From Anaeromicropila populeti (GTDB lineage: Bacteria; Bacillota; Clostridia; Lachnospirales; Lachnospiraceae), in contig NZ_FOYZ01000013.1 in the NCBI RefSeq assembly GCF_900112775.1, positions 1 to 64,000 of the forward strand: a DNA stretch of 64,000 bases, given 5' to 3'. The position numbers were made by a program, and so were the translations under genes. The notes under the pieces are model-generated. The model was not told the origin of the DNA and made no database searches. It saw nothing but the letters and a program-made list of their open reading frames with translations. Below are positions 42,601 to 57,600 of this stretch, piece after piece (positions within the stretch are counted from its first letter, which is position 1; every line of letters begins with the position of its first letter).

Positions 42601-45600
42601 AAAGAGATATTAATTCAGGATGTAATCGAACTAATTAGAGAAAGCATTGATTTAGAACTGGGTGAATTAGACTGTGAAACCAATATAGGAGAATTAGGTT
42701 TTGACTCTATTTCATTTACAACTTTAGTAGTGGCACTGAATAGTAAATATGGGCTAAAATTAAATGCAACTATTTTTTATGAATATTTAACAGTGGGTGC
42801 TTTATGCAGATACCTGGCTGAAAGCTTCTCAGAAGATATATGTAGAGATGAGCGGTTTAAGGTGAAAAATTGCAGTACGAAAAAAGAAATGATGGATAGC
42901 AAAACAGAAGAAAGAAGAAAGATAGCAATTATAGGTATTGCTGGTATGCTTCCAGGAGCAGATAATTTAAATGATTTTTGGAATGTGTTAAAGGAAGAGA
43001 AGGATATGATATCTGCGATCCCAAAGGAACGCTGGGATTTCTCCGAACTGAACAGTAATCAGGAACAATCATTTAACTTTGGAAGCTTTCTTGAAAATAT
43101 ATATGATTTTGATCCACTATTTTTTGGACTTTCACCTCGAGAAGTAGAGATTATGGATCCACAGCAGCGGTTATTTCTAAAGTCAGTGTGGGAAGCTATT
43201 GAGGATGCAGGATATAAAGTCTCTGATTATTCAGGTAGTAGAATGGGAGTATATGTAGGATGCACAGGAACTGATTTTATGGATGTGCTGAAAGCAAGCA
43301 AGGAAGAGATTAAGGCACATAGTATTTCAGGGGTTTCCAGTACGATTATTCCCAATCGTGTATCCTATTTATTAAATTTTCATGGACCAAGTGTTGTAGT
43401 AAATTCTGCCTGCTCCAGTTCTTTAGTTGCGGTGCATCACGCGGTTTCTGCTTTGCAGAGCGGAGAATGTGACACAGCAATTGCTGGTGGAGTAAATCTA
43501 ATGCTAAGTCCATTTACTCAACTGGCATTAGGAAAAACAGGAATGCTAAGTCCAGATGGAAGATGCAAAACCTTTGATGAGTCTGCAAATGGGTATGTCA
43601 GGGGAGAAGGTGTTGCCGCTATATTATTAAAACCCCTTGAAGAGGCAGAAAAAGATAAGGATCATATATATGGAGTGGTGCTGGCAAGTTCAGAAAATCA
43701 TGGTGGTAAATCTACATCATTAACAGCACCAAATGTAACCGCAGAGGCTGAACTTATAATAGATGCAGTTAGGAAGAGTAAGGTAAATCCATTATCAATC
43801 AGCTATATTGAATGTCATGGAACAGGTACCGCACTTGGTGATCCAATCGAAATCAATGGGTTAAATAAAGCATTTCAAACAGTATTTGAGGAACAGAATA
43901 TTCAATTTGATGGAAAAGCCTATTGCGGTGTTGGCTCAATTAAATCAAGTATAGGACATTTAGAAGCTTGTGCAGGTATTGCCAGTTTAGTTAAAGTATT
44001 ATTGGCAATGAAAAATAAACAAGTACCATCCAATATCCACTTGAAGAAAGTGAATAAAATGATTGAGACAGAAAACAGTCCATTTTTTGTTGTAAAGGAT
44101 TCCTATGAGTGGAAAAACCAAATAGATGAAAATAAAAATGTACTTCCCTATCGTGCTGGAGTTAGTTCTTTTGGATTCGGAGGAGTAAATGCACATGTTG
44201 TTTTAGAAGAATACAGAACAACCAAGTTAAGAGAAGAGCTCCTCTCCACAGAAAAGCCGTATCTTATTGTTTTATCTGCCAAGACAACAAACAGCCTGAA
44301 AAAGTCAGCTGAGAAACTAAAACAGTTTTTAATAAACAATGAAGATGTCAAAATAGAAAATCTTGCCTATACGTTAATTGTTGGTCGAGAAGAATATAAT
44401 GAAAGATTGGCACTTACAGCAGTGACTGTCAGAGAAGTAATAAATAAACTGGAACGTTTCCTTTTAGGACAGGCAGATACAAACATATACATAGGTAATA
44501 CCCAAGGTTATAAAAAGAATCCTGACGATGACAAGCAGATTATAGGTATGGATTTAGCTGCAATAGCTGGAGAATGGGTTGCTGGCACAAAATATAACTT
44601 GAGAAAATTGTTTTCTGAAAAATATGCCCGCATTTCTTTGCCTACATATGCATTTGATAATAAAGAATATAAAATAGAAATAGACTTTACAAAACAGCTA
44701 TCTAATGCAAATGTAAAGAATGTCAGCATGGGTGAAATGATAGATTGCTTAGTACCAACGCATAACTTCGGAAGTGATTATGCATTTAAAAAGATCTTTA
44801 CTGGAAAAGAAAGGGTTGTAGCAGACCATGTTGTAGAGGACAGTCCAATTTTACCTGGAACAGCATATCTTGAAATGGTTGCAGAAGGAATCAGTAAGGT
44901 AACTACAAGAGGATTCACAATAGAAAAGGTGAACTGGATTGCTCCCTTACCTATTGTAAATGAAACAGAAATTTTTCTGATGTTTAAAAATTACAAAGAA
45001 GAAAGAGTAAAATTTGAAATTACTAGTTGTTCTATGACTGGTACGGTGCATGCGGTTGGTTTTGTGCAGCTGCAAGACACGATTGTTTCAAATGGAAAAT
45101 TACTTGCTATTGAAAGTCTTAAAAAGCTGTATGATAGACAATTAAATGGGAAAGAATACTATTCCCATATTAAAGAAGCTGGAATTGATTACAGAGAATA
45201 TTTTCAAGGAATCCAAGAAATCTGGTTTAACAGAGAAAGTGCTTTAAGCAGAATTGAATTGCCGGCAGAATACCAGGCAGAAACAGAAAAATATGTGCTA
45301 CATCCTGTTTTAGCAGATTTGGCGTTACAGACTATGGCAGTATTAATTGAAAATGAAAATGGGCCTAAAATACCGTTTATGGTTAACAAGGTTGAGTACA
45401 GGAATAAGATGTCTGAAAAAGGCTATGCCTACGCTGTTCATAATGCAAACGATAGTTTTACCATTGAACTGTGTAATGAGTATAATGAGGTATGTGTCCG
45501 TTTATCAGAAGTAACCAACAGAGAAATACAAGCGAAAAAGCAGCAAAAATATTACGCTCCTATATGGATAAAAGATAATTCATATGAGTACATTCAGACA

Positions 45601-48600
45601 AGAACAAAACGGGTCGAAAAAAATACAGTGATTATTACAAATGCTGTTCATTGTGCCTGGATTGATCAATTTATTAATGGATTCCAGTCTGGGATTACAA
45701 TACTAACAGGAATGATAAACAAGAAACAAAGTGAGAATTGCTGGGTCATCGATGTACGAGAGAAAGATAGTATTGAAAATGTATTAACTGCGTTTTCTCA
45801 GAAAGAACAAATAAAGCAAATTTATTTTATTCCACAAAGCCTAGAAACAGATAGCATAGCAGAAAGCGAAGACAATAGTGTCCTATTACTGCATAGGATA
45901 ATTAAGCTATTAGACAAGTTAAACTATAAAGAGATTGATTTGATGGCAGTAACACAAAATAATTTTGATATTGTTGGAACCGAAAATGGTAATTCTTATA
46001 CCGCATCTGTATTTGGATTAGCATCTGTAGCAGCAGTAGAATATCCAGGCTGGAATATAAAATATATCGATGTAGATTTTAACGAGGCTATAGATGATAA
46101 TGCAGTAAACCGCTTATTACAATGGCAAGATACAGAAATAGCAAATAATTGTTTTTATGCAATACGAAACCAGGAATGGTATAAACGAATCATTGCACCA
46201 GTGAATATAAATAATGCCAATAGTCAAAAATGCTTTAGAAATAACGGAGTATATTTCATTATTGGAGGACTTGGAGGAATTGGTTTTAGTCTTAGTGAGT
46301 ATTTGATAAAAAAGGTAAATGCTAAAATAGTATTAATTGGAAGAAGTGCTTTGGAACAAGAAAAACAGAATAAGCTGAATCAACTAAGAAGGCTTGGCAG
46401 TGAGGTTTTATATATCCAGGCAGATGTGTCTGAATATGAGCAATTGCAGCAGGCAAAAGGTATTGCACTTGAGAAATTTGGAGTAATACATGGGGTAATT
46501 CATTCGGCACTTCTTTTAGAGGATCAGCCTTTGAACCAGCTGACAGAAGAAGCTTTCAAACATGTACTTAGTGTTAAAACAAGTGGAACAGTAAACGTAT
46601 TTGAAGTATTTAAAAAAGACAGATTAGACTTTATGTTATTCTTTTCTTCTATTAATGCATTCATTCAAAGCTACTCACAAGCAAATTACTCTGCTGGTTG
46701 TGTGTTTCAGGATGCATATGTTCAAGCACATAGGAGAGAAATGAGTTATCCAGTAAATATTATTAATTGGAGTTACTGGGATGAGGTTGGAATCGTTTCG
46801 AAAGAAAGATATAAGCAGCACTTTAATCGTCTGGGAATTAAAGGGATTCATACAATAGAAGGAATAAAAGATATAGAGAATATTCTAGAAAGCAGCTGTA
46901 GTCAAGTTATTGTTATAAAGACAAATAAAAATATTCTCCAGAAAATGAGTTATGAGGATTCTGTTTGTTTGGAAGCAGCAGTGAAAAATATATTAACTGC
47001 TAAAATAGAAAGCATTCATACAAATGAGGATCAAAAAGAGACTTTATATCAGGAAATGGAATACATTCAGCAAATCGAAGAGTATGCGGTTATGCTTTTA
47101 CGACAGACCGTGGGTGAAATTGGAGTTGAAACGGATTACTTATATAGTCCGGAACAGTTATTTGAACAGCTTCAAATTACCAATCAATACAAAGGATTGT
47201 TTGATGTCATTCTTACTATATTAGAGCAATATGGTTACGCAAAGAAGAAAAATAATTTAATACAGTTTTTCAAGTATGACGGGTTTGAGAGCCAAATTTC
47301 AAAAATAAAAAATGAAATAAGTATACATAGAACAGAGCTGATGCCATACATCAATCTGTTAGATATCTGCTTTCACTCATATATCAATATACTGACAGGA
47401 AAAAAAGATCATATGGAGGTATTATTCCCAGGTGGCTCTAAGGAACTTGTTGAACCGATTTATAAAGGAAACAGATTGGTAGATTTTTATAATAATCAGG
47501 TGGCAGAAATTGTCTATGAGCTTACAAAATCTTTTGTTCAAAAGAATAAGGAACTGAAAGTAAAAATCGTGGAAATCGGTGCGGGAACTGGTGGAACAAG
47601 TGCAGCAGTATTTCGAAGGCTAGAAGAATTGAAGGATAATGTGATCTATTATTATACGGATATTTCAGCTGGATTTACAGTATTTGGTGAGAAAAATTAT
47701 GGTAGTCAAAATCCATATGCAGTATTTAAGGTGTTAAATATTGAAAAATCAATCAAAGAACAAGGTTTTGAGCAGAATAGTATTGATATTTGCTTTGCAT
47801 CCAATGCAATTCATGCAACAAAATGTATCAGAGAAACCTTGCAGAATATAAAACTTTTATTAAAACATAATGGTGTATTTCTGTTAAATGAGCTTACAGA
47901 AAGGCAGGTTTTTTCAACATTAACTTTCGGGTTGACAACAGGATGGTGGCTATTTGAGGATGGCAGCGAACGAATCTCAGGGTCCCCTCTTTTAAGTGTT
48001 GAAATGTGGAAAAAGCAGTTATATCAAAATGGTTTTTATGAAGTGGAAAATGTGGCCGTAATAGAGGATGAAAGTCACAGTAAGAATCAAAGTATAATTA
48101 TGGGTAGAAGCAATGGTGTTGCCCAAATACAAACCTGTCTGCCAACAGCTCAAAAGACAGATAGTAAATTGGTTCCTCAAATTGAAAAACAATCAGAAGA
48201 ACCAATCAAGGAAAAAGTATATCAGTACTTATTAACGTTATTTGCGCAGACGCTCAAAGTAGAAGAAAATCTGATAAAGGGCTCTGTACCATATGAATCT
48301 TATGGTATTGACTCTATGCTGATTATAGAATTAAATAAAGAATTTGAACAGCAGTTTGGTGAATTTCCAAGTACAGTACTATTCGAGTATAATACTCTGA
48401 ATAAATTAACTGATTATTTTATCGAAAATTATGAAACCCAGCTTGTAGTAATGTTAGGGGAGAATACGTCCCCATTGATACCTGAGACTGAAATAAAAAC
48501 AGAATTACAAGAGAACTTTTCGATGGAATCAGAAGTGGCTGTTGAAGATATAAATAGAATTTCAGAAATAGCAATCATAGGGCTGGCAGGAAAGTATCCT

Positions 48601-51600
48601 GAGGCAGATACATTACATGAATTCTGGGAAAACTTATGTTTGGGAAAAGACATGGTGAAAAAAGTTCCGGAAGACCGATGGAATCACGATGAGTTTTATG
48701 TAGAGAACGGAGAAAAACTTGGTGAAAGCTATACCCAGGTAGGAACATTTTTAAGAAATGTATATGGATTTGATTCAGAGTTTTTTGAGATAAAAGATGA
48801 GATGGCTCAGAATATTGATCCTCAAGAAAGATTATTTATGGAGACGGTGTGGCATCTTCTAGAGGATGCAGGATATCCGTTTAGAAGCTTATCTGAAAAA
48901 GGTGACATAGTTGGTGTTTATGTGGGAACTATGTATGGGGACTATGGAACCCTTGCTGCGGCCAATAGTACAAAAGATAATTATAATAATGCACAATCTT
49001 CTTACTGGCTGATTGCCAATAGAATATCCAGTTATTATGATTTTCGTGGACCAAGTATTGCTGTTGACACAGCGTGTTCCTCTTCCTTAACTTCCATACA
49101 TCTGGCTTGCCAAAGCATTATAACGGGAGAATGTGATACAGCAGTCGCAGGCGGCATAAACATTATGTTGGATGCAAGACATTACCTCAAACTGAATTCT
49201 GTACATAACCTGTCACCTACCGGACAAACAAAGAGCTTTGGAAATGGAGCAGATGGTTTTGTAGTAGGAGAAGGGGTAGGTGCAGTATTACTAAAACCAC
49301 TAGATAAGGCAATTATAGATAATGATAAGATATATGGCGTCATTAAGGGGACTGCTGCAAATTCAAATGGAAATACAAGCAGCTTTATGTCTCCAAGCCC
49401 AAGTATGCAGGCGGAATTAATTGACAGAGTTATTAAAAAAGCTGGAGTACATCCAAGAACCATAAATTATATTGAGGCACATGGTACAGGAACAAATTTT
49501 GGAGATCCAATAGAAATTAGAGGACTGGAAAAAGCATTTTCCCCATATACAACGGAGACTGACTTTTGTGCCATTGGAACAGTTAAAAGTAACATTGGGC
49601 ACTTAGAAGCTGCGGCTGGAGTTTCAGCGTTAACAAAGGTTTTATTACAGATTCAACATGGAAAATTACTTCCTATTCACAATTATAAGGAAATGAGTCC
49701 GTATATAAAATTAAACAAGTCGCCATTCTATCTTCAAACAACTCTTTCGGATTGGAAGTGTGTGGAGCTGGACGGCAAACGATTTCCTAGAAGGGCAGGA
49801 ATTAGTTCTTTTGGAGCAGGCGGTTCAAATACGCATATTATTGTTGAGGAGTTTATGGGAGAAGAAAAAAGGAATGTAAATAGAAATGCAATGCAGGCGG
49901 TGATTGTAGTATCAGCAAAGAAAAAGGCTCAATTATATCAATATGTTCAGATGCTATTAGACTTTCTACAGGAAAATGAAACAGTAGATATTTACGACTT
50001 TGCTTATACATTGCAAGTAGCCAGATTTCATATGAAGGAACGTATGGCATTTGTAGCGGACAGCAGAGAAGATATAATTTGTAAATTTAACAGTTTCCTA
50101 GAAAAGGATGAAAACGAATATATTTTTGCCGGAGCAGCAGCAACAGATGAAATGGAAGAAATGTCGTTACATCAAATTAATTTAGAAAAATATGAGGAAG
50201 TTCTTGAAGTTGTGAAACTATGGGTAAGTGGTAAAAATATTAAGTGGCGCAGCCTCTATCAGAATAATTATAATTTACTGACACTGCCGAATTATCCATT
50301 TGAACATAAAGAGTTACAATTTTTGAGCAAGGAAAAAAGTATGTTTCAATATTTCTATTCCTATGAGGAAGCTTACCTACAGGATCACATATCCTTTGGT
50401 GAGGAAGTTTTGCTGGGGGTTACACATTTGTGTCTTGCAATTGAAGCGATTGAAAAAACTTATGGCAAATTAGAAGGATTGTGCATACATCAATTCTTAC
50501 TGCTAGAACCCGTCGTTGTAAAAGAAAAAGAACGAGTTGAAATAAGAATTGAATTATCACAAAGCAATGAAAAATTATTTTTCAAAAGCTTATATAGAAA
50601 GGATAGTGAACTACAACTAAAAGAAGCAGCTCAGGGTGAGTTTGGATTTTCGAAAATCCAGGCAGCAGGCAGTAATGAAGTAGAATCTTTTCTAAAAAAC
50701 TGTGAAAAGCAATATAGTAAAACAGAAATCTACTACAATAAATGGCCTGGTGTATATGGGAACTCATTACAGACTGTTGAGAATGCATATGTTCTGGGGA
50801 ATGAAGTTTTAGGGAAATTACAAGTAGCAGAAACACTTTTACAGGATGGACATAGCTACAAAGTTCATCCAGCTATTCTAGATGGAGCAATGGTTTCCAG
50901 ATGTGCCCTGATTGAGGAAGAAGAACGAGTACCACTAATACCCCTTATGATAAAAAATGTTACGGTATATAAAGAAACTTCTAAAAACTGCTACAGTCAA
51001 GTACGAAGAATTAAAGTAAATGAGGAAATGTGGGAACTAGATATCAAAGTGTTCAATATGTCGGGAGAATTGCTTATTGAAATGGAAGGGTTGATTTTAA
51101 AAAGAGTACGAGGTGTTGAGATGTCATCGGAAGTAGAGTTAATGAGCAGCAGCTTAAATCTGGAAAATAAAGAACCAGATAAAAAAGGCACGTTTAAGCA
51201 TATGCTACAAATGTATGTTTTGAACAAACTTTCACATGTCATTCAAGTGGAGCCGAAAAAAATCGATACAAAAAAGAACTTTATGGATATGGGTATTCAA
51301 TCTATGGATTTTGTACACATGGCTCAGGAAATAGAGGTTGATATAAAAGATGAATTGTATCCAACAGTATTCTTTGAGTATTCAAATGTCATGGAAATTA
51401 CAGATTATTTTCTTGAAAATCATAGAAGTCAATTTGAAACATTATTTAGTACGAAACAATTAGATAGTGAAAAGAAAGTAATATCCAAGTCAGCAGAAGT
51501 TTCTATGAATAAAAATAGAGTAAACATGAATCATTTAAACTTAGAGAAAAAGAAAGAAAAAGAAAAGTGTCCTGTGGCTATTGTTGGTCTTTCAGCAATA

Positions 51601-54600
51601 ATGCCTAATAGTGAAAGTCTTGTGGATTTTTTTGAAAAAATCTCATTACAGCAGGAGTTAATTACGGAAATACCTGCTGATCGCTGGAAATGGCAGGACT
51701 ACTATAAAGGTGACTCTGACGATACATCCAAGACAAATGTTATCCGCGGAGGATTCATGAAGGAAGTGGATAAATTCGACCATAGTTTTTTTGGAATATC
51801 ACCAAGAGAAGCTGCACTTATGGATCCACAGCAGAGAATTGCTTTAGAACTTGCATGGAAAACAATTGAGGATGCAGGGTATTCTCCACTTGATTTTTCT
51901 GGCAGCAAAACAGGAGTTTTTATTGGTGTTGCCGGGCACGATTATAGTAACGTATTAAATGAGAGCTATGTAGAAAGTGAATCCCAGGCATTGACAGGTA
52001 ATACCCATAATATCCTTGCAGGAAGAATCTCCTTTCTATTAAATCTCCTGGGACCAAGCGAACCTATAGATACCGCCTGTTCCAGTGCCTTAGTTGCAAT
52101 TCACAGGGCTATTCAGAATATAGAGGATGGAACATGTGAAATGGCATTAGCAGGAGGCATTAACTTAATAGCTCATCCAGCTTTGTTTGTTTCTTTTGAT
52201 AACGTAGGAATATTAAGTAAAAATGGAACATGCAGGGCATTTGATAAGGATGCAGATGGTACCGTTCGTGGTGAAGGTGCAGGCTTATTATTACTTAAGC
52301 CACTTGATAGGGCGATTGAAGATAAGGATCATATTTATGCCGTAGTAAAGGGTAGTGCTGTAAATCATGGAGGACATGCCAGTTCATTAACAGCACCTAA
52401 TCAAAAACAACAAACACAAGTTATTATAGATGCAATAAACAAGGCAGAAGTAGTTCCAGAAACGATCACTTATATTGAGGCACATGGAACAGGGACTTCA
52501 CTGGGAGATCCAATCGAGATTGACGGACTTAAATTAGCATATAAGAAACTATGGAATAACTATAATAATAGAAAATATGAGGAGCCTTATTGTGCAATTG
52601 GTTCTGTAAAAAATAATATTGGACACTTAGAAACGGCATCAGGTATTGCCAGCATTGTTAAAGTTATATTCAGCATGAAATACCAGACAATAGTAGGAAA
52701 TGCTAATTTTACAACGCTGAATCCTTATATTAAAATTGCAAACACTCCATTTTACATTTCAGAGACTACAAAAAAATGGAATCATATTATGGATGAGCAG
52801 GGAAATGAGGTGCCTTATCGTGCCGGAATTAGTGCATTCGGTTTTAGTGGTGTTAATGCACATATGATATTAGAGGAGTACAAGGAACATAGGAAGGAAG
52901 ATGGAAATAATGTTGGTAGTCAATTAATTCCTTTATCCGCAAAGGGAAGTGAGGAACTAAGACAATATGTTCAGCTTCTTCAAAATACAATGATATCCAG
53001 TTGTGTAACGAGGAGTATAACAGAGGACAGGATTTGCATAGATAAGTTGGTAAAAACAATCATTTCAGAAGTTCTTTTTATGGATCAGACTTTATTAAAA
53101 GATGATATGTCATTAATGGAATGTGGTTTTGATTTTACAACAATAAGCTTACTAGTGGACCAAGTGAATACTAAATATGAAGAACTGATACAGTATCAAG
53201 ACATAACAGTATTAAATACCATTGCACAGGTAGTTGATTTAATCTGTCAAAGGCGAGGAACCGAAGATAAGATTCCGAATCAGACCATGAATGAGACAAC
53301 TAAAATTTCACTACAAGAACTAGCATATACATTACAAAAAAGCCGTTCCTATATGCCAATAAGAGTTGCATTTGTAGCAGAAAGTATTGAGGAATTAAAA
53401 ATACAATTAGATGGATTTTTGAATGGCGTAAAAACAGTTCCAGGTATGTACTATTATGAAAATAGGACTATGGATGACCAATATGAAGAAAATTCAGAAG
53501 AGATTTTTATGTATGTGAAAAATAAATGCCTTGATAAGATTGCGGAATGCTGGTGTAAGGGATGTGAAATCCACCAGTGGGAAATGCTTCATGAAGGTAA
53601 GGTAAATAAAATATCACTGCCAGGATATCCTTTCAAAAAAATACGTCATTGGGTAAGAAAACTAGAAGATGAAACGAACAAGAACATTGGCAAGAGAGAA
53701 GCATTGACAGAAGCACTGACAGAATTGCTTGACAAGAATATTTCAGATCTAAATGGACTAAAATTTGAAAAACGGATGGACAAGGATAATCTGTTTGTAA
53801 ACGAACATCGGCTAAATGGTATAAAAACCCTGCCTGGAGTAGTATATCTGGAAATGGCAAGAATGGCTGGAAGTATAGTAAATACAAAAGAAGATGTAAT
53901 TGGGTTAAACAATGTCATTTGGAGCAGCCCTATTCAGGTACTAAGTGATAGCCAAAATGTTTTAATTCAGGTAAAACATCAAAATACATCTGAATTTATT
54001 ATTGGAACAGATGAGTCAACTAGAAATGCACAAGGTGAAATAGAATATGGTTTATCGCAAGAAAGTACAGAAAAGATAAATATCAATGAAATAAAAAATA
54101 ACTGCACGTATCAGATGTTTGACAAGGAGTTTTATCAGTATTTTGAAAAAGCAGGTTTTCAGTATGGAGATAGTTTTAAATCCATCAAGGAAATTCAGTT
54201 TAGTGATACCGTCGCAATCTCAAAAATTGAACTATCAAAGAAATTTGAGGATGGTACAAATGAATACGTATTAAATCCACTTGTTTTAGAGGGAGCATTA
54301 CAGACAGCCGGGCATTTGATTAATCTTAGTAATAAGAATCAACAGCCAAGCATACCATTTGCAATCGAAGCAGTCAAAATTTATAGTAGATTAGATTCAA
54401 CCTGTTATGCTGTTGCATCCTTTATGGAAAATATGGATCATGAAACCGTAAAGCATATGAAAATTCTGCTGGTGGACGAAACAGGCAGAGTGCTGGTAGA
54501 GATAAGTAATTATATGACTCGGGAAATTAGTTTGAAAAATAAATTTGAGACAGCAGTTTATCAGCCAGTTTGGAATGAAAAAAGCATAGTTCCTGCAATG

Positions 54601-57600
54601 GAGAATGTTGGAGTACTGACAGTCTTAGCAGATGATAATGAGATTATCGAAAAAATTAAAAAAATCACAGATATTCCAGTTATTTCTGTTAAGCAGGGCA
54701 CAAGTTTTGAGAAACTAAGTGATATGGAATATTGTATAAATGGAATGAATGATGCCTGTTGTCAACAATTATTACGTGAAATAAAGCGGATAAGTGCGGA
54801 AAATGTTATGATTATCAATTTATGGAACAGTACAGCAGAGTATTCGGATGAAAAAGAAGAAGTAGACAAGCAGTTAGCAGCTGGTTTGTTTCATGTTTTA
54901 TCTTTTAATAAAGCATTCAATATGGAAAAGAATCTAAACAATGTTACATACCTTTATCTGTATCCTATGAACAATGCTATTTCTATGGCAATGAGTGGTT
55001 TTCTTAAAACAATGAATAGAGAAAATGCTAAAGTATTCTATAAAATGGCCGGATTTGCAGATGCCTCAGAAGCCTTGGTTATGGCTGTGGAGGAAATTAA
55101 TGGTGTACAAGAGGATGTTGAGGTACTCTACAAGGAAAAGAAAAGATATGTAAAAGAGATGAAAGAATTATCTATTTCACAGGCAGAATCTGAGAAAACC
55201 TTCAAAACAGAAGGAGTATATTGGATTACTGGTGGAATGGGAGGTGCCGGATTTGCAACTGCACTTCATTTAGCACGTAACTATAAAGCTAAACTTATCT
55301 TATCTGGAAGGACTGCTTTAAATGAATCTATAAAAAACAGAGTCAGCAAATTATGTGCAGAAGGTGGAGAAGCCATTTATCTTCAAGGGGATATCTCAAA
55401 ATATGATGATGTGGTAAATATTTTGGAGCAGGTACATCTAAGGTATCAGGTGCTGAATGGCATTATTCATTGTGCTGGATGTATAAAGGATGAACTGGCA
55501 ATTCATAAAAACAAAGAGGAAATCTGGAATGTTTTAAATGCAAAGGTACTAGGAACAATTAATTTAGATAGAGCAACTCAATTTGAAAAAATGGATTTTC
55601 TCATGTTGTTTTCCTCAATTACTGCTGTACTTGGCAACGTTGGACAATGCGATTATGCCTATGCAAATAGTTTTTTGGATAGTTTTTCATCCTATCGAAA
55701 TACTTTAAGAGAAACTGGAAAGCGAAATGGAACTACTATTTCAATAAACTGGCCATTGTTGGAGGATGGAACAATTGGTGTTACAAAGCAAGCAAAAGAA
55801 TATATGGAACAAATGCTCCACTTAAAAGGAATGTCATCTGAAAATGTTTGCAATATGATGGAAGAAGTAATTCTACTGTCGGTGCCACAAGTAATGGTTC
55901 TACATGGAATAAAAAGCAGGTTCTATCAGTTATTTGAAAACAAAAAGAGAATACAGACAGATAAAGAAAATACTGGAAATACTGTTGAAAATCAAAAAGA
56001 ATTATATGATAAGCTTATGTCGGATTTAATAAAGATGGTAGCAAAAATATCATATATGGAAGAAAAAGATATACTAATCGATGCCATATTGGATGATTAT
56101 GGATTTGATTCTATTGTAATCACTGAATTTACAAGCGATTTACGTAAACAGTATAACATGAATGTAACGCCAGCTATCTTTTTTGAATTAGAGAAAACCA
56201 CTCTTCGGAACTTATGTCAGTATTTAGTAAAGGCATTTGAAGAGGAATTATATCGGGAATATAGCATAGATGAAAAAAGCATGTCAAAACCAGAAGAGAA
56301 ACCGATTATGGAACTCGTGGAAGATAAAAAAGATGAAAGCTTTTTCCCAGTATTTCAGAAAAAGGAAATGATATTTGAAGAGCAAAGGCATATGAATCGT
56401 TTAAATCAAGAAGAGTACGAACCTATTGCTATCATTGGATTAGCTGGAATGTTGCCGCAATCAGCCGATCTCTCTGAATTTTGGGAGCACATGATGCTTA
56501 ATGAAAATCTGCTAACAGTTGTGCCAAAGGAGCGATGGAACTGGGAAGAACATTACGGTGATCCACATGCAGAAGGCAAAACTCTTTGTAAGTGGGGTGG
56601 GTTTATAAAAGACGTGGCTGATTTTGATGCCAGATTTTTCAACATGTCTCCTAGAGAAGCTATTTTACTGGACCCACAGCAGAGAATTTTCCTTGAAACC
56701 GCTTGGAAAAGCGTTGAGAATGCAGGATATAAGCCATCTCAAATTTCAAAAACCCAGACGGGTGTTTTCGTTGGGGTAACAAACTCCGAGTATACAGAAA
56801 GATACTCGAAAGCAGATATTAAATTAGACGGGCATGCAATTAGTTCAAATGCACATTTTTTGATTGCAAACAGAGTTTCTTATTATATGGATTTAAAAGG
56901 TCCAAGTGAAACAATTGATACGGCATGTTCAAGTTCAGCAGTTGCCATTCATAGAGCAGCACGCGCGTTACAGGACAGAGAATGTGATTTGGCATTGGCA
57001 GGTGGTGTTAATGTGCTGGCATCTCCAAATAGCAACATTGGTTTTGATGCTTCTGGTATGCTTAGTCATGATGGTAAAATAAAAACATTTGATGAAAGCG
57101 CAGATGGATTTGTTCGTGGGGAAGGCGTTGGAATTATTGTGTTAAAGAGATTAGCTGATGCGATAAGGGATAAAGACAACATACAGTCAGTGATTATCAG
57201 CAGTGCAATTAATCATAGTGGTAATTCAAAATCATTTACGTCACCAAATCCAAATGGAGAAGCAGCTGTAATTACCAAAGCTGTGCAGCAATGCAAAATA
57301 AATCCAGAAGATATCAGCTATATTGAATTACAAGGAACGGGATCTTTACTAGGAGACAGTGTAGAAGTACAAGGACTTCGTAAAGCCTATCGTAACTTGG
57401 GCGTGAAGATGAGTGGGGAAGCCAAATGTGGATTAGGCTCTGTAAAGCCAAATATTGGACATTTGGAATCCGCTTCTGGAATTGCCAGTCTATTTAAAGT
57501 GATTTTGGCAATGAAAAATAATGTAATACCAGCCAGTATAAATTTATCCAATATGAATCCATATTTAGATTTAGAACACTCAAATTTTTATTATATAGCA

